Positions 1-5,864 of a DNA stretch of 41,271 bases are shown piece after piece; within the stretch, counting starts at the first letter, position 1; each line of letters opens with the position of its first letter. The notes beneath the pieces were generated by a model that did not search any database, was not told the DNA's origin, and saw only the letters and a list, made by a program, of their open reading frames with translations. The position numbers and the translations under genes were made by a program. Source of the DNA: a virus; IMG/VR virus record IMGVR_UViG_3300028809_000034, positions 1-41,271 of that record; one strand, written 5' to 3'.

Positions 1-180
1 CGGGAGGGGTGCCACTCGCGCAGTGCCGCGCTGCAGGTCGTGCAGGGGGAACGCGGCACAAAGGAATTGGGAGCCTGGGAGGGCAACCATTCCCGGATGG
101 AGATCGCGACCATCCCTGTCAGGTCGCGTGCGGACCGCACCGGTTGCCCCACGCTTGTAGGTGCGGTCCGCTTTCAATTT
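1..180 (+). ncRNA. Candidate structured RNA, left-end part
   Basis: Consecutive stem-loops fill the space left of the first gene. An 8-bp stem (23-30 with 52-59) encloses a 5-bp stem (31-35 with 41-45). A 7-bp stem pairs 105-111 with 122-128, and a 12-bp terminator stem pairs 130-141 with 160-171. The segment 11-21 is the perfect complement of 41255-41265, so one more stem forms if the window ends are joined. No RNA family was recognised; I looked for RNase P, tmRNA, SRP and 6S features without a match. A plus-strand reading frame crosses the same DNA but does not look like a convincing protein. Both strands could be transcribed, and the T-rich tail favours plus. Confidence 0.4.
130..180 (+). 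terminator. Strong intrinsic terminator (plus strand)
   Basis: A perfect 12-bp G+C-rich stem (130-141 with 160-171) with an 18-nt loop is followed at once by TTTCAATTT. The T tract lies on the plus side only, so it ends plus-strand transcription from the window-end region. It sits just past the 3' end of the minus-strand gene at 186-416 and could also slow polymerase from that side. Confidence 0.7.
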
Positions 181-185
181 CGCGC

Positions 186-416
186 TCACGCGTCGAACTC
201 GAACAGAGCAGCGCACATCGTCAGCGTGCGGCCAGGGCTCGGCAGGTCATGACTCCAACGAACCGGCCAGCCGTGATCGCTAGCAACCTCCAGAACGGTG
301 TCCGTGTGCACGCCCAGGCGAGCCGCGACCACGTCGGGGTGAATGCCATCGGCAAGATCGTGTTCTGCCTCAACCCAGCCGTACCCGTTCTGGATGGGCT
401 TGCGTCCCTGGCTCAT
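186..416 (-). CDS. Small HTH-like protein of unknown function
   Basis: A 76-residue protein, the last gene of the cro operon inside this side of the window. The middle of the sequence (DVVAARLGVHTDTVLEVA) looks like a short helix-turn-helix, so DNA binding is possible but not proven. Its ATG overlaps the stop of the DnaA-domain gene as ATGA, so it is probably translationally coupled. Its stop lies 15 bases from the terminator stem at 130-171. I do not recognise the family. Confidence 0.6.
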   Translation of the reverse strand: MSQGRKPIQNGYGWVEAEHDLADGIHPDVVAARLGVHTDTVLEVASDHGWPVRWSHDLPSPGRTLTMCAALFEFDA

Positions 417-1021
417 TGGGTGACCCCCATGTCAACCGGCGGCAGGCAGTCGAAATGCTTCAAGACCTTGAGGGCGATGACATGCATGTCGGCATCGGCG
501 GCCATGATGACCGGGGCGCGGGACAAAGCATGTTTCGCGGTGGTGTGATCGCGACCGCCAAAAGCGCGGCCTATCTGCGGGAGGGAAACGCCGACGCAAA
601 TCTGCCTGCAGAGCCACATGCATAGCTGCCGAGGCTGAGCAAACTCAGCAGCCCGCCGGGGGGATGTCAGATGATCAGTGCACCAGTGAGCCCCTTCCGC
701 GGTACGTCCAGCGCCATTCAGGGCCTCGCAAAAGGCCTCCTGCACGGCCCTTATGGCAACGCGCGCCTTGGGCATCGGCGTGTTGGCCGGCTTGAGTTCG
801 GCAATCATCGCCTGGAGCTGAAGATTTTCGGCCGCCGCGGCCGACAGTTGCGCCCGGAGGTCGTCTATCTTGGCGTTGAAAGCGCCACGCTCGGCTTCCA
901 GTTCCTCTGGGGTGGGGCCGAGATCCCGAACGACCGGCGGCGGCACATAGGCGAGGCCGGCATATCGCGCGCGCCGTTCCGCGTAGTGCTCGACAAGGCC
1001 GGTGGCGTCGATCGGGCGCAT
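413..1021 (-). CDS. Phage protein with coiled coil and DnaA domain IV
   Basis: A 202-residue protein. Residues 38-77 form a likely coiled coil rich in Ala, Leu and Glu. Residues 128-170 match the C-terminal DNA-binding domain of bacterial DnaA, including the signature IGRAFGGRDHTT at 150-161. There is no AAA+ ATPase domain, so it cannot act as a complete DnaA. Likely roles, by inference, are binding DnaA boxes at the phage origin or competing with host DnaA at oriC. It lies four genes after cro in the early leftward operon, where lambdoid phages keep replication functions. The stop overlaps the next start (ATGA). Domain call is firm; role is not. Confidence 0.85.
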   Translation of the reverse strand: MRPIDATGLVEHYAERRARYAGLAYVPPPVVRDLGPTPEELEAERGAFNAKIDDLRAQLSAAAAENLQLQAMIAELKPANTPMPKARVAIRAVQEAFCEALNGAGRTAEGAHWCTDHLTSPRRAAEFAQPRQLCMWLCRQICVGVSLPQIGRAFGGRDHTTAKHALSRAPVIMAADADMHVIALKVLKHFDCLPPVDMGVTQ

Positions 1022-1024
1022 GGA

Positions 1025-1285
1025 TCAGGCCGCCTTCGCCAGTTGCCGCAGCTTGGCGCGCGTATGCAGATGCGGCTTGCCGGTGCGTCGATTGATCGAT
1101 GCCGGGATAAAGCGCGGGCGCAACAGAGGCGCCCAGTCGCCAGTTGGATCCCATTTCCCTTGGAACCCGCGGGGCTTGCGATGCATGCGCGTGAAGCCCG
1201 GCGTGCGTGCCTGCTGCGCGATGCGGCGCTCCTCCAGCATTACGGCCCGTGCGTCGCGAGGCGTCAGCGCATTATCTTGAGGCAT
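1025..1285 (-). CDS. Hypothetical basic early protein
   Basis: An 86-residue basic protein without a recognised domain. Its N-terminus (MPQDNALTPRDARAV) is encoded by a copy of the dispersed repeat at 1257-1268. The same LTPRD peptide recurs at the start of the gene at 3913 and inside the gene at 8917. The gene lies in the cro operon, three bases from each neighbour, and is probably expressed early. Confidence 0.6.
   Translation of the reverse strand: MPQDNALTPRDARAVMLEERRIAQQARTPGFTRMHRKPRGFQGKWDPTGDWAPLLRPRFIPASINRRTGKPHLHTRAKLRQLAKAA
1257..1268 (+). repeat. Dispersed repeat, TCA form
   Basis: Exact CGAGGCGTCAGC. It lies in the first codons of the minus-strand gene 1025-1285, which reads the complementary strand as LTPRD. 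Confidence 0.8.
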
Positions 1286-1288
1286 GAC

Positions 1289-1711
1289 CTATTTCCCCTC
1301 TATCGACTTCAATTGGGCTTCTGCGGCTGCATGCAGGGCAATCAGCGACACGATGGATATCTGCGTGCTCACCACGAACGGGTGTGGCTCGCCGGTCACG
1401 GCTTTGGCGAAGGAGACGCGCTCAGCGCTCTCCCGCAACGCAGCTTTGAGGTTGGCGATTGTCGGGGCTGGCGTCGGCCTCAGGGCCGCGGACACCGCTT
1501 CCAGGAAGCGGGCATCTGCAAACTTGACCTGCCACGTCACCGTCGACGCCATGCCTTCCTTGGCGTCCGGTTCGTTGGCGAGCCATCGAAGGCGCTCGGC
1601 AATCGCCCACAGCTCAGTGCGAGCATTCGGCGGCATAGGCACCGGTTCGGCGCTCACCTCTCCGCCACATGTCACGGCCGTCTCGTCGCGCGGCGAAGCG
1701 GACTCGCTCAT
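1289..1711 (-). CDS. Hypothetical early protein
   Basis: A 140-residue, mostly helical protein with no recognised domain. The N-terminal MSESASPRDETAV is encoded by a degenerate copy of the dispersed repeat. The same extended stretch (ASPRDE-AVTDN-like) opens the gene at 5164. Its ATG overlaps the stop of the membrane peptide at 1708-1806 as ATGA. A short aromatic- and valine-rich C-terminal helix is present, but I do not call it a membrane segment. Confidence 0.6.
   Translation of the reverse strand: MSESASPRDETAVTCGGEVSAEPVPMPPNARTELWAIAERLRWLANEPDAKEGMASTVTWQVKFADARFLEAVSAALRPTPAPTIANLKAALRESAERVSFAKAVTGEPHPFVVSTQISIVSLIALHAAAEAQLKSIEGK
1689..1699 (+). repeat. Dispersed repeat, degenerate
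   Basis: CGCGGCGAAGC, one mismatch to the AA form. It encodes ASPRD at residues 5-9 of the gene 1289-1711 on the minus strand. Confidence 0.55.
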
Positions 1712-1806
1712 CGCATCATCTCCGCGAAGTTGAGCGCCATCCGATACAAGGCAGCAGAGGCCAAGCCGGAGAAGGTCATCATCAGAACGAAGGTGAGGAT
1801 GGTCAT
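1708..1806 (-). CDS. Tiny single-pass membrane peptide
   Basis: A 32-residue ORF whose first two thirds is one hydrophobic segment (starting MTILTFVLMM). The start overlaps the cro stop as ATGA, and the stop overlaps the next start as ATGA. Both junctions are perfectly coupled, which argues that it is a real gene despite its size. It would insert in the inner membrane. Function is unknown; small early membrane peptides of temperate phages often act in superinfection exclusion, but nothing here proves that. Confidence 0.6.
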   Translation of the reverse strand: MTILTFVLMMTFSGLASAALYRMALNFAEMMR

Positions 1807-2045
1807 GCGCGGCTCCCAGCCCGTTTCGGGTTCATGAGCTGCGCCTGCTCTTCACGAGCCTTCTCGGCTGCCGCCTGGGCTGCCGCGACCTTGAACTGGC
1901 TCATGCGCCACTCGAGCGTCGCGCCCTTGCCTGGCAGCTTGTTAGCCTTGCGCCAGTTGTACAGGGTGCGGATCGGGATGCCGGAAAAGCGGTGCAACCG
2001 GTCGATGCCGACGTTGTCGATTGTTTCTGTTACGGCAATGCTCAT
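1803..2045 (-). CDS. Cro-like HTH regulator
   Basis: An 80-residue protein divergent from the repressor, in the position of cro. Residues 15-40 (IDRLHRFSGIPIRTLYNWRK and following) look like a Cro/YdaS-type helix-turn-helix that reads start site DNA. The C-terminal half is an Ala- and Glu-rich helix that may dimerise. It has no clear Shine-Dalgarno. The promoter at 2054-2082 would start transcription within a few bases of the ATG, so the mRNA is probably leaderless. Expected role: repress the repressor promoter and steer toward lytic growth. Confidence 0.75.
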   Translation of the reverse strand: MSIAVTETIDNVGIDRLHRFSGIPIRTLYNWRKANKLPGKGATLEWRMSQFKVAAAQAAAEKAREEQAQLMNPKRAGSRA

Positions 2046-2053
2046 GACGAGCG

Positions 2054-2082
2054 ATCATGCCGGATTGGCATTGCCACGTCAA
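2054..2082 (-). promoter_or_regulatory. Leftward early promoter for cro (PR-like)
   Basis: On the minus strand, -35 TTGACG (2082-2077), a 17-bp spacer and -10 CATGAT (2059-2054). The operator at 2058-2070 fills the spacer and touches the -10, so bound repressor would block polymerase. The predicted start is near 2047, two bases before the cro ATG at 2045. Confidence 0.65.
2058..2070. promoter_or_regulatory. Repressor operator, right cluster, site 1
   Basis: TGCC-GGATT-GGCA, one of four TGCC-N5-GGCA palindromes that flank the repressor gene two and two. Confidence 0.65.
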
Positions 2083-2089
2083 GATGTCT

Positions 2090-2102
2090 AGCCAATCTGG
2101 CA
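2090..2102. promoter_or_regulatory. Repressor operator, right cluster, site 2
   Basis: AGCC-AATCT-GGCA, one base off the consensus half-site. Together with its flank GGCAATA it matches the site at 2891. It overlaps the region where the repressor's own promoter would lie, which suggests autoregulation. Confidence 0.55.
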
Positions 2103-2137
2103 ATATTGAGAATCCGTCCGCCGCGGCATCATGGGGC

Positions 2138-2797
2138 ATGGATGCAAAATGGCTTTCGGATCAACTCGCTAGCTCGGGCAAGAGTCAGGCTGACCTCGCG
2201 CGATACCTTGGGGTATTGCCCACCGCTGTTAACAAGATGGTGAAGGGGCGCCGCAAAATTCTGGCTAGCGAGGCCGAGAAGATGCGAAGGTTTTTTGCAG
2301 GCGGAGCGGAAACACCGGATCAGAAAAGCCGCACACCGAGTGCGCCAAACATTGACGCAGGGATAAACCCGCCCCTACGCTCTACTATGCCGCGGAATGT
2401 TCCGATTCTCGGAACGGTCTCCGGCGGTGGGGGCTTCTTTCAAATGAACGGCGATCCGATTGACTGGGCGCGCCGTCCGCCCAGGTTAGAAGGCCGCGCT
2501 GATGTTTTTGGCGCATACGTAGAGGACCTATCAATGGTCCCGCGATACGAACCGGGGGAACTCGTTTTCATAGAGCGAGCCCGCCCGCCAGCTCCAGGCG
2601 ATCACGTTATCGTGGAAATCGTGGAGGGGCCGACCTCTCGGGATGAGCGCAAGGCGCTGATCAAGAAGTTGGTTGCCGTCACGCCATCCTCGGTCCGACT
2701 GGAGCAGTACAACCCGCCCAAAGTGCTTGAGTATCAGCGTAAGCAGGTACTTCACATGTATCGGGTCATGCCGCTCGCCGATTTGTTAGGTACCTAA
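2138..2797 (+). CDS. S24-family phage repressor (CI analogue)
   Basis: A 219-residue repressor that keeps the prophage silent. Residues 15-41 form the helix-turn-helix (SQADLARYLGVLPTAVNKM). Residues 88-219 are a LexA/CI-type S24 peptidase domain with Ser132 (DLSMVP) and a candidate Lys176 (ALIKKL) as the catalytic pair. The start at 2138 is preferred over 2057 because the upstream in-frame ATG lies inside the operator. The usual self-cleavage dipeptide Ala-Gly or Cys-Gly is not seen; the region reads ILGTVSGGGG (90-99), so DNA-damage-induced cleavage may be altered or lost. The gene is flanked on both sides by matching operators. Confidence 0.9.
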   Translation: MDAKWLSDQLASSGKSQADLARYLGVLPTAVNKMVKGRRKILASEAEKMRRFFAGGAETPDQKSRTPSAPNIDAGINPPLRSTMPRNVPILGTVSGGGGFFQMNGDPIDWARRPPRLEGRADVFGAYVEDLSMVPRYEPGELVFIERARPPAPGDHVIVEIVEGPTSRDERKALIKKLVAVTPSSVRLEQYNPPKVLEYQRKQVLHMYRVMPLADLLGT

Positions 2798-2801
2798 CAA
2801 A
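2782..2801. promoter_or_regulatory. 20-bp perfect palindrome over the repressor stop
   Basis: TTTGTTAGGTACCTAACAAA is perfectly self-complementary and contains the repressor TAA (2795-2797). It has no loop or T tract, so it is a poor intrinsic terminator. It more resembles a dimer-binding operator for a second regulator, or an mRNA-end structure. It differs from the TGCC-N5-GGCA operators. Confidence 0.5.
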
Positions 2802-2866
2802 CTCGAACCTCTGATGTAGGCGCCACAACACCCGCTAAGGTGGTGGATATTTTTTGTTCCTCGTGA

Positions 2867-2879
2867 TGCCATTTTGGCA
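2867..2879. promoter_or_regulatory. Repressor operator, left cluster, site 1
   Basis: TGCC-ATTTT-GGCA. With the next bases it repeats the 12-mer TTGGCATTGCCA found at 2065-2076 in the other cluster. Confidence 0.6.
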
Positions 2880-2908
2880 TTGCCATTTGATGCCAATACG
2901 GCAATACT
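2880..2908 (+). promoter_or_regulatory. Rightward early promoter (PL-like)
   Basis: -35 TTGCCA (2880-2885), a 17-bp spacer and -10 AATACT (2903-2908), each 4 of 6 to consensus. The operator at 2891-2903 covers the spacer and -10. It would drive the plus-strand early operon that begins at 2937. Confidence 0.5.
2891..2903. promoter_or_regulatory. Repressor operator, left cluster, site 2
   Basis: TGCC-AATAC-GGCA followed by ATA; this matches the right-cluster site at 2090-2105 in 13 of 16 positions. Confidence 0.6.
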
Positions 2909-2936
2909 CCCTCCCGTACCAAGACGGGAGACGGGA

Positions 2937-3275
2937 ATGCCGAGGGATTTCGCAAACGAGCAGGAACTGGCTTCGCCTCGCTCGATCGAAGGCCGTTCTC
3001 TTCCTGAAACGAAGCCGGTTGAAACCTACGATCAATTGAACGCCGCCCTTGAAGGGCAGGTGTTGGTTGATATCGGCCAGGTCGGCCCCCTCTCCCGCAA
3101 GGCGCTGGATCGCGCGGTGCGCGCCGGGAAGCTCACCAAGTGGCGCGGCAAGTGGTTTCCGGTTGCGGGCGCTTCTTTTGGCATCGGCCCGGATAAGAAC
3201 TGCTGGAGCACGCCGGAAGTCGCCAAGCAGTTCGCCGACATGAAGCGCGGGATCGAAGCCCGCGACGCTGCCTAA
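2937..3275 (+). CDS. Hypothetical early protein, first of rightward operon
   Basis: A 112-residue protein with a strong purine-rich ribosome site (GGGAGACGGGA) just before the ATG; the earlier in-frame start at 2874 falls inside the promoter. Residues 12-18 (LASPRSI) come from the dispersed repeat. The C-terminal 80 residues (from YDQLNAALEGQ, with GKLTKWRGKWFP) form the conserved-looking part. As the first gene under the PL-like promoter it is a candidate antiterminator or host-takeover factor, but no family is recognised. Confidence 0.65.
   Translation: MPRDFANEQELASPRSIEGRSLPETKPVETYDQLNAALEGQVLVDIGQVGPLSRKALDRAVRAGKLTKWRGKWFPVAGASFGIGPDKNCWSTPEVAKQFADMKRGIEARDAA
2970..2980 (-). repeat. 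Dispersed repeat, AA form
   Basis: Exact GCTTCGCCTCG (complement of the core) inside the N-terminal coding region of the gene at 2937. It continues CTCGATCGAAGGCC, close to the flank of the copy at 5485. Confidence 0.8.
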
Positions 3276-3302
3276 CCACCATCGAAGAGACGGGAGTGAG
3301 AG

Positions 3303-3608
3303 ATGGCGTATCGTGGTCGCAACTTTAGCCAAGGCACTCGCGGCAACCTGAGCGCGACCCAGTGCGCGCCTCAACCGCGTCGATTTCCAGCACCGCATGA
3401 CCCCGCCGATAAGGCCCGATTGATCGCCGCGTCCTCCGAACTCTGGCGTCTTACTCTCGCCAAGGGCCTGACTCTTCCCGAGCGCGCAGCCGCGTCCGCT
3501 GAATATCGCGAAGTCGAGGGGATGTTGGCCGCTCTCGCCAAGGCAACACAGCCGGCCGCGTCGCGAGGCGAAGCCACTCCTAATTCCACCGCAGAGCTGG
3601 GGGCGTAG
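3303..3608 (+). CDS. Hypothetical early protein
   Basis: A 101-residue protein preceded by a good Shine-Dalgarno (GACGGGAGTGAGAG). The central part (residues 32-80) is predicted helical, with repeated Ala and Glu. The C-terminal tail ASRGEATPNS is encoded by a repeat copy at 3564-3574, so the tail may be acquired. No domain is recognised. Confidence 0.6.
   Translation: MAYRGRNFSQGTRGNLSATQCAPQPRRFPAPHDPADKARLIAASSELWRLTLAKGLTLPERAAASAEYREVEGMLAALAKATQPAASRGEATPNSTAELGA
3564..3574 (+). repeat. Dispersed repeat, AA form
   Basis: Exact CGAGGCGAAGC followed by CACTCCTAAT; encodes RGEA near the C-terminus of the gene at 3303. The flank resembles that of the copy at 8889. Confidence 0.8.
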
Positions 3609-3610
3609 AT

Positions 3611-3910
3611 ATGCGCGGCTATCGCACGACCACGCACACCTATCAGCAGGTAAGCCGCCAGCAGCGCGTTACCGTGACGTGCTCGGGATGCGGCAAAGAC
3701 CGCGTCCGCACCGTATCCGTCACGCACACAATCAATCCATTCAATCGCAACGAACTCGGACAGCCGCGCTCGCCTGCCGAGGTTCTGGATCGCGTTCGGA
3801 TTGAGCTTGCCGAATGCGTTCGGGAAGCCGCGGCCCGCACCATCATCTGCAAGACGTGCACGCAGAAGAATGATGCCGCTTCCTATCTCCAGTCTCCCGC
3901 GGAGGCCTGA
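3611..3910 (+). CDS. Zinc-ribbon-like early protein
   Basis: A 99-residue protein with two CxxC pairs, CSGC at residues 24-27 and CKTC near residue 82, the usual spacing for one bound zinc. The segment between holds a predicted helix (PAEVLDRVRIELAECVREAA). It starts 2 bases after the previous stop. A nucleic-acid or protein contact role is likely by analogy with phage zinc ribbons; no exact family is known to me. Confidence 0.6.
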   Translation: MRGYRTTTHTYQQVSRQQRVTVTCSGCGKDRVRTVSVTHTINPFNRNELGQPRSPAEVLDRVRIELAECVREAAARTIICKTCTQKNDAASYLQSPAEA

Positions 3911-3912
3911 CC

Positions 3913-4245
3913 ATGTACACGCACGCCACTCAACTGCGGAACGAGGATAACGCGCTGACGCCTCGCGACGCGACCATTGCCATCGAGCAGGCCACAGGAT
4001 TTCTGGTCGTCTCGTGGTGGCGCGACAAGACCTCGGTCATCCCTCCCTACAAGGGCGGCTTCGACTATGCGCACTTCAAGACGCTGCGTGAGGCAGAGGA
4101 CGCCTACAACGACTACGAGAACAACGAGTATGTGAGGGCCGAGCCCGTCGCGCTCATGGCCTGCAAGCAAGGTGTGCCATTCGCCACCCTGCATGCGGCC
4201 TCGCCTGCCCTCCTGAGCACCCTGATTGCGGGAGACGCAGCATGA
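3913..4245 (+). CDS. Hypothetical early protein
   Basis: A 110-residue protein whose N-terminal NALTPRDA comes from a TCA-form repeat. Residues 30-65 are rich in aromatic and charged residues (FLVVSWWRDKTSVIPP, AYNDYENNEY). Its TGA overlaps the next ATG as ATGA. No family is recognised. Confidence 0.6.
   Translation: MYTHATQLRNEDNALTPRDATIAIEQATGFLVVSWWRDKTSVIPPYKGGFDYAHFKTLREAEDAYNDYENNEYVRAEPVALMACKQGVPFATLHAASPALLSTLIAGDAA
3954..3965 (-). repeat. Dispersed repeat, TCA form
   Basis: Exact GCTGACGCCTCG (complement). It encodes LTPR within the first 20 codons of the gene at 3913 and is preceded by GATAACGC, as in the copy at 1257 read on its gene strand. Confidence 0.8.
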
Positions 4246-4382
4246 GCGCGCTGAAAGTACCGTACTGCAAGAAATGCCAGCGGCATGGCGCAGCTCGTCC
4301 GGCGGACGGATTCAATGACGACAACGAGCCGCTTTGCGAGGACTGCTTGTTTGACTGGGAATGCGGGGAGGATGAGGAATGA
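4242..4382 (+). CDS. Tiny zinc-ribbon protein
   Basis: A 46-residue acidic-tailed protein. CKKC at residues 9-12 and CEDC at 34-37 make a compact four-cysteine zinc site. Both the start and stop overlap neighbours as ATGA, so it is almost certainly translated within the operon. Function is unknown. Confidence 0.65.
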   Translation: MSALKVPYCKKCQRHGAARPADGFNDDNEPLCEDCLFDWECGEDEE

Positions 4383-5164
4383 GCGCCCGCGACGAAGCCG
4401 CTGGTGGGGTGGGAAACGTGGATCGCTGCAAGCTCCAGCCGGCGCTGGCACATGCTGCCGACGCCGCTTGCTCCTACTTCATGACGGATGGCTTCTGCGA
4501 TCCCCGGCAATGCCAGAGCTGCAAGTGCTGGGATCGTGCGAGCGCCGTCATGGATGCGACTGGGCTGTCCGCTCGTGCTGTTGGCTTCCTTTTCCAGCAT
4601 CGCCAGCAGATCGAGAAGTCCGCCGAGGAGCAGGAAGCCAAGACTTGGGACGGCACGCCCTGGTGGTCGAAGCCTGAAGCGCTCGCACGAGACGAGGCCA
4701 ACCGCCGCTCTCCCTCCCCTCGCGATCAAGCCTCCAGTGCGACAAGTGAGACGGCAGAGCAATTGCTAAATGCCCCAGATGGTTTCCCGTGTCGCGTAAA
4801 CTCCGATGGGTCAGTCAGCATAGACGAAAAATTCGTGCGTGATCTGGCCGCTAAATCCGATGTGGAAATGGAACGCGTGAAAGCTTGCGAACACATCGCG
4901 GCCGGAGACGAGGGATGGGAGCGTTTGCGCGATCTCTGCCCCAGCACCTTTGCTGTGGCGGCCTTGCGTGATGCCTCCAGTGCGATGCTGGGGGCGTTGG
5001 AGCCGTTCGCAAGGATAGCCGATTGGTACGACGACACGTCCCGATCTGATGATCACACCATCATGCAGTTCCTTGGCCGCGAGTCTTTCAGGCTAACGGT
5101 CGGCATGTGTCGAGCTGCGCGGATCGCCCGCTCTGCAGGCATAGAGACTGAGGAGAATGGGTGA
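4379..5164 (+). CDS. Hypothetical early protein, cysteine-rich N-terminus
   Basis: A 261-residue protein. The N-terminal 100 residues carry clustered cysteines (CDPRQCQSCKCWD around 40-52) that could bind metal. The C-terminal half, after a Ser-rich linker containing SPRDQ (about residues 112-125), is helical. It ends with TGATG overlap onto the next gene. The linker peptide resembles those encoded by the dispersed repeat, which suggests two originally separate ORFs joined there. No family is recognised. Confidence 0.6.
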   Translation: MSARDEAAGGVGNVDRCKLQPALAHAADAACSYFMTDGFCDPRQCQSCKCWDRASAVMDATGLSARAVGFLFQHRQQIEKSAEEQEAKTWDGTPWWSKPEALARDEANRRSPSPRDQASSATSETAEQLLNAPDGFPCRVNSDGSVSIDEKFVRDLAAKSDVEMERVKACEHIAAGDEGWERLRDLCPSTFAVAALRDASSAMLGALEPFARIADWYDDTSRSDDHTIMQFLGRESFRLTVGMCRAARIARSAGIETEENG

Positions 5165-5532
5165 TGGGATTCGCTTCGCCTCGCGACGAGAGGGCCGTGA
5201 CTGATAACACGGACGTTATTCGGATCATGGAAGCGGGCATGAGTGTGCCGGCGCCGTCCGGTCAGTGGGATGGCTACCAGCCATACAACCGGTTAGCCAA
5301 GCTAGCTGTCGCGGCGCTCGAAGCCGCTGGCTTCCTCATCGTGCCCAAAGAGCCGACCGACGCCATGATCGAGGCTGGCAACAAGCCTTTTGACGAGCCT
5401 TTCGTCGGCGGCCGACTGACCGACCCCTGCCGCGTCTGGGAAGCCATGATCAATGCTGCCCCGATGGGACGGCCGTCAATCGAGCGAGGCGAAGCACGCC
5501 GCCCATCCCTCTCTAAGGGAGAGAGGGGATGA
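5164..5532 (+). CDS. Hypothetical early protein bracketed by repeats
   Basis: A 122-residue protein. The core (residues 15-100) contains PTDAMIEAGNKPF, a motif I have often seen in small phage proteins of unknown role. Both ends come from repeat copies: FASPRDERAVTDN at the start and RGEARRPSLSKGERG at the end. An alternative GTG start after the repeat peptide would give a protein beginning TDNTDV. Start at 5164 is chosen for its TGATG coupling to the gene before. Confidence 0.6.
   Translation: MGFASPRDERAVTDNTDVIRIMEAGMSVPAPSGQWDGYQPYNRLAKLAVAALEAAGFLIVPKEPTDAMIEAGNKPFDEPFVGGRLTDPCRVWEAMINAAPMGRPSIERGEARRPSLSKGERG
5173..5183 (-). repeat. Dispersed repeat, AA form
   Basis: Exact GCTTCGCCTCG at the very start of the gene at 5164. 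It extends CGACGAGAGGGCCGTGAC, shared with the copies at 1689 and 9051. Confidence 0.8.
5485..5495 (+). repeat. Dispersed repeat, AA form
   Basis: Exact CGAGGCGAAGC at the 3' end of the gene at 5164, followed by ACGCC and a hairpin, the same arrangement as at 9466. Confidence 0.8.
5507..5527 (+). promoter_or_regulatory. Hairpin holding the ribosome site of the next gene
   Basis: An 8-bp stem CCCTCTCT with AGAGAGGG, loop AAGGG. The 3' arm is the purine-rich Shine-Dalgarno for the ATG at 5529. The site would be closed unless ribosomes finishing the upstream gene (stop at 5532) open it. Confidence 0.5.
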
Positions 5533-5864
5533 GCAATTGGCGCGACCAATATTGGATGGAGTCGCTTGAGGCGGCGCTTGGCGAACTCGGCATCACCCTG
5601 ACGCAAGAACAGCTTGACGAGGCCGGTGCGGCGCTCGCGGTCAGCGCCGAGAACGAAAGCACAGCAAGAGCCCCGACGCCCAGCCAGCGAGACATCGAGA
5701 GCTGGGAAGTCAACCGCTTGAAAATCGCTCACGCCGCCGAGGTGGCGCGACTTGAGAAGGAGCTTTCTATCTACCGGAGTAGCGTTGCCCGTCGCCACAA
5801 CGTCAACGTCGGCGCTGTCTACACGGACGGGTACAGCGTCCTTATTGATCCGAGGAACGCATGA
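5529..5864 (+). CDS. Hypothetical early protein with coiled coil
   Basis: A 111-residue protein. Residues 5-40 are acidic helical (ESLEAALGELGITLTQEQLD), and residues 60-85 look like a short coiled coil (LKIAHAAEVARLEKELSIY). It overlaps the upstream gene by four bases and the next ORF by ATGA. No family is recognised. Confidence 0.6.
   Translation: MSNWRDQYWMESLEAALGELGITLTQEQLDEAGAALAVSAENESTARAPTPSQRDIESWEVNRLKIAHAAEVARLEKELSIYRSSVARRHNVNVGAVYTDGYSVLIDPRNA

Noticed and set aside
2057-2137. Longer N-terminus for the repressor
   Set aside because: The upstream ATG lies inside an operator and the extra 27 residues do not resemble a repressor N-terminus.
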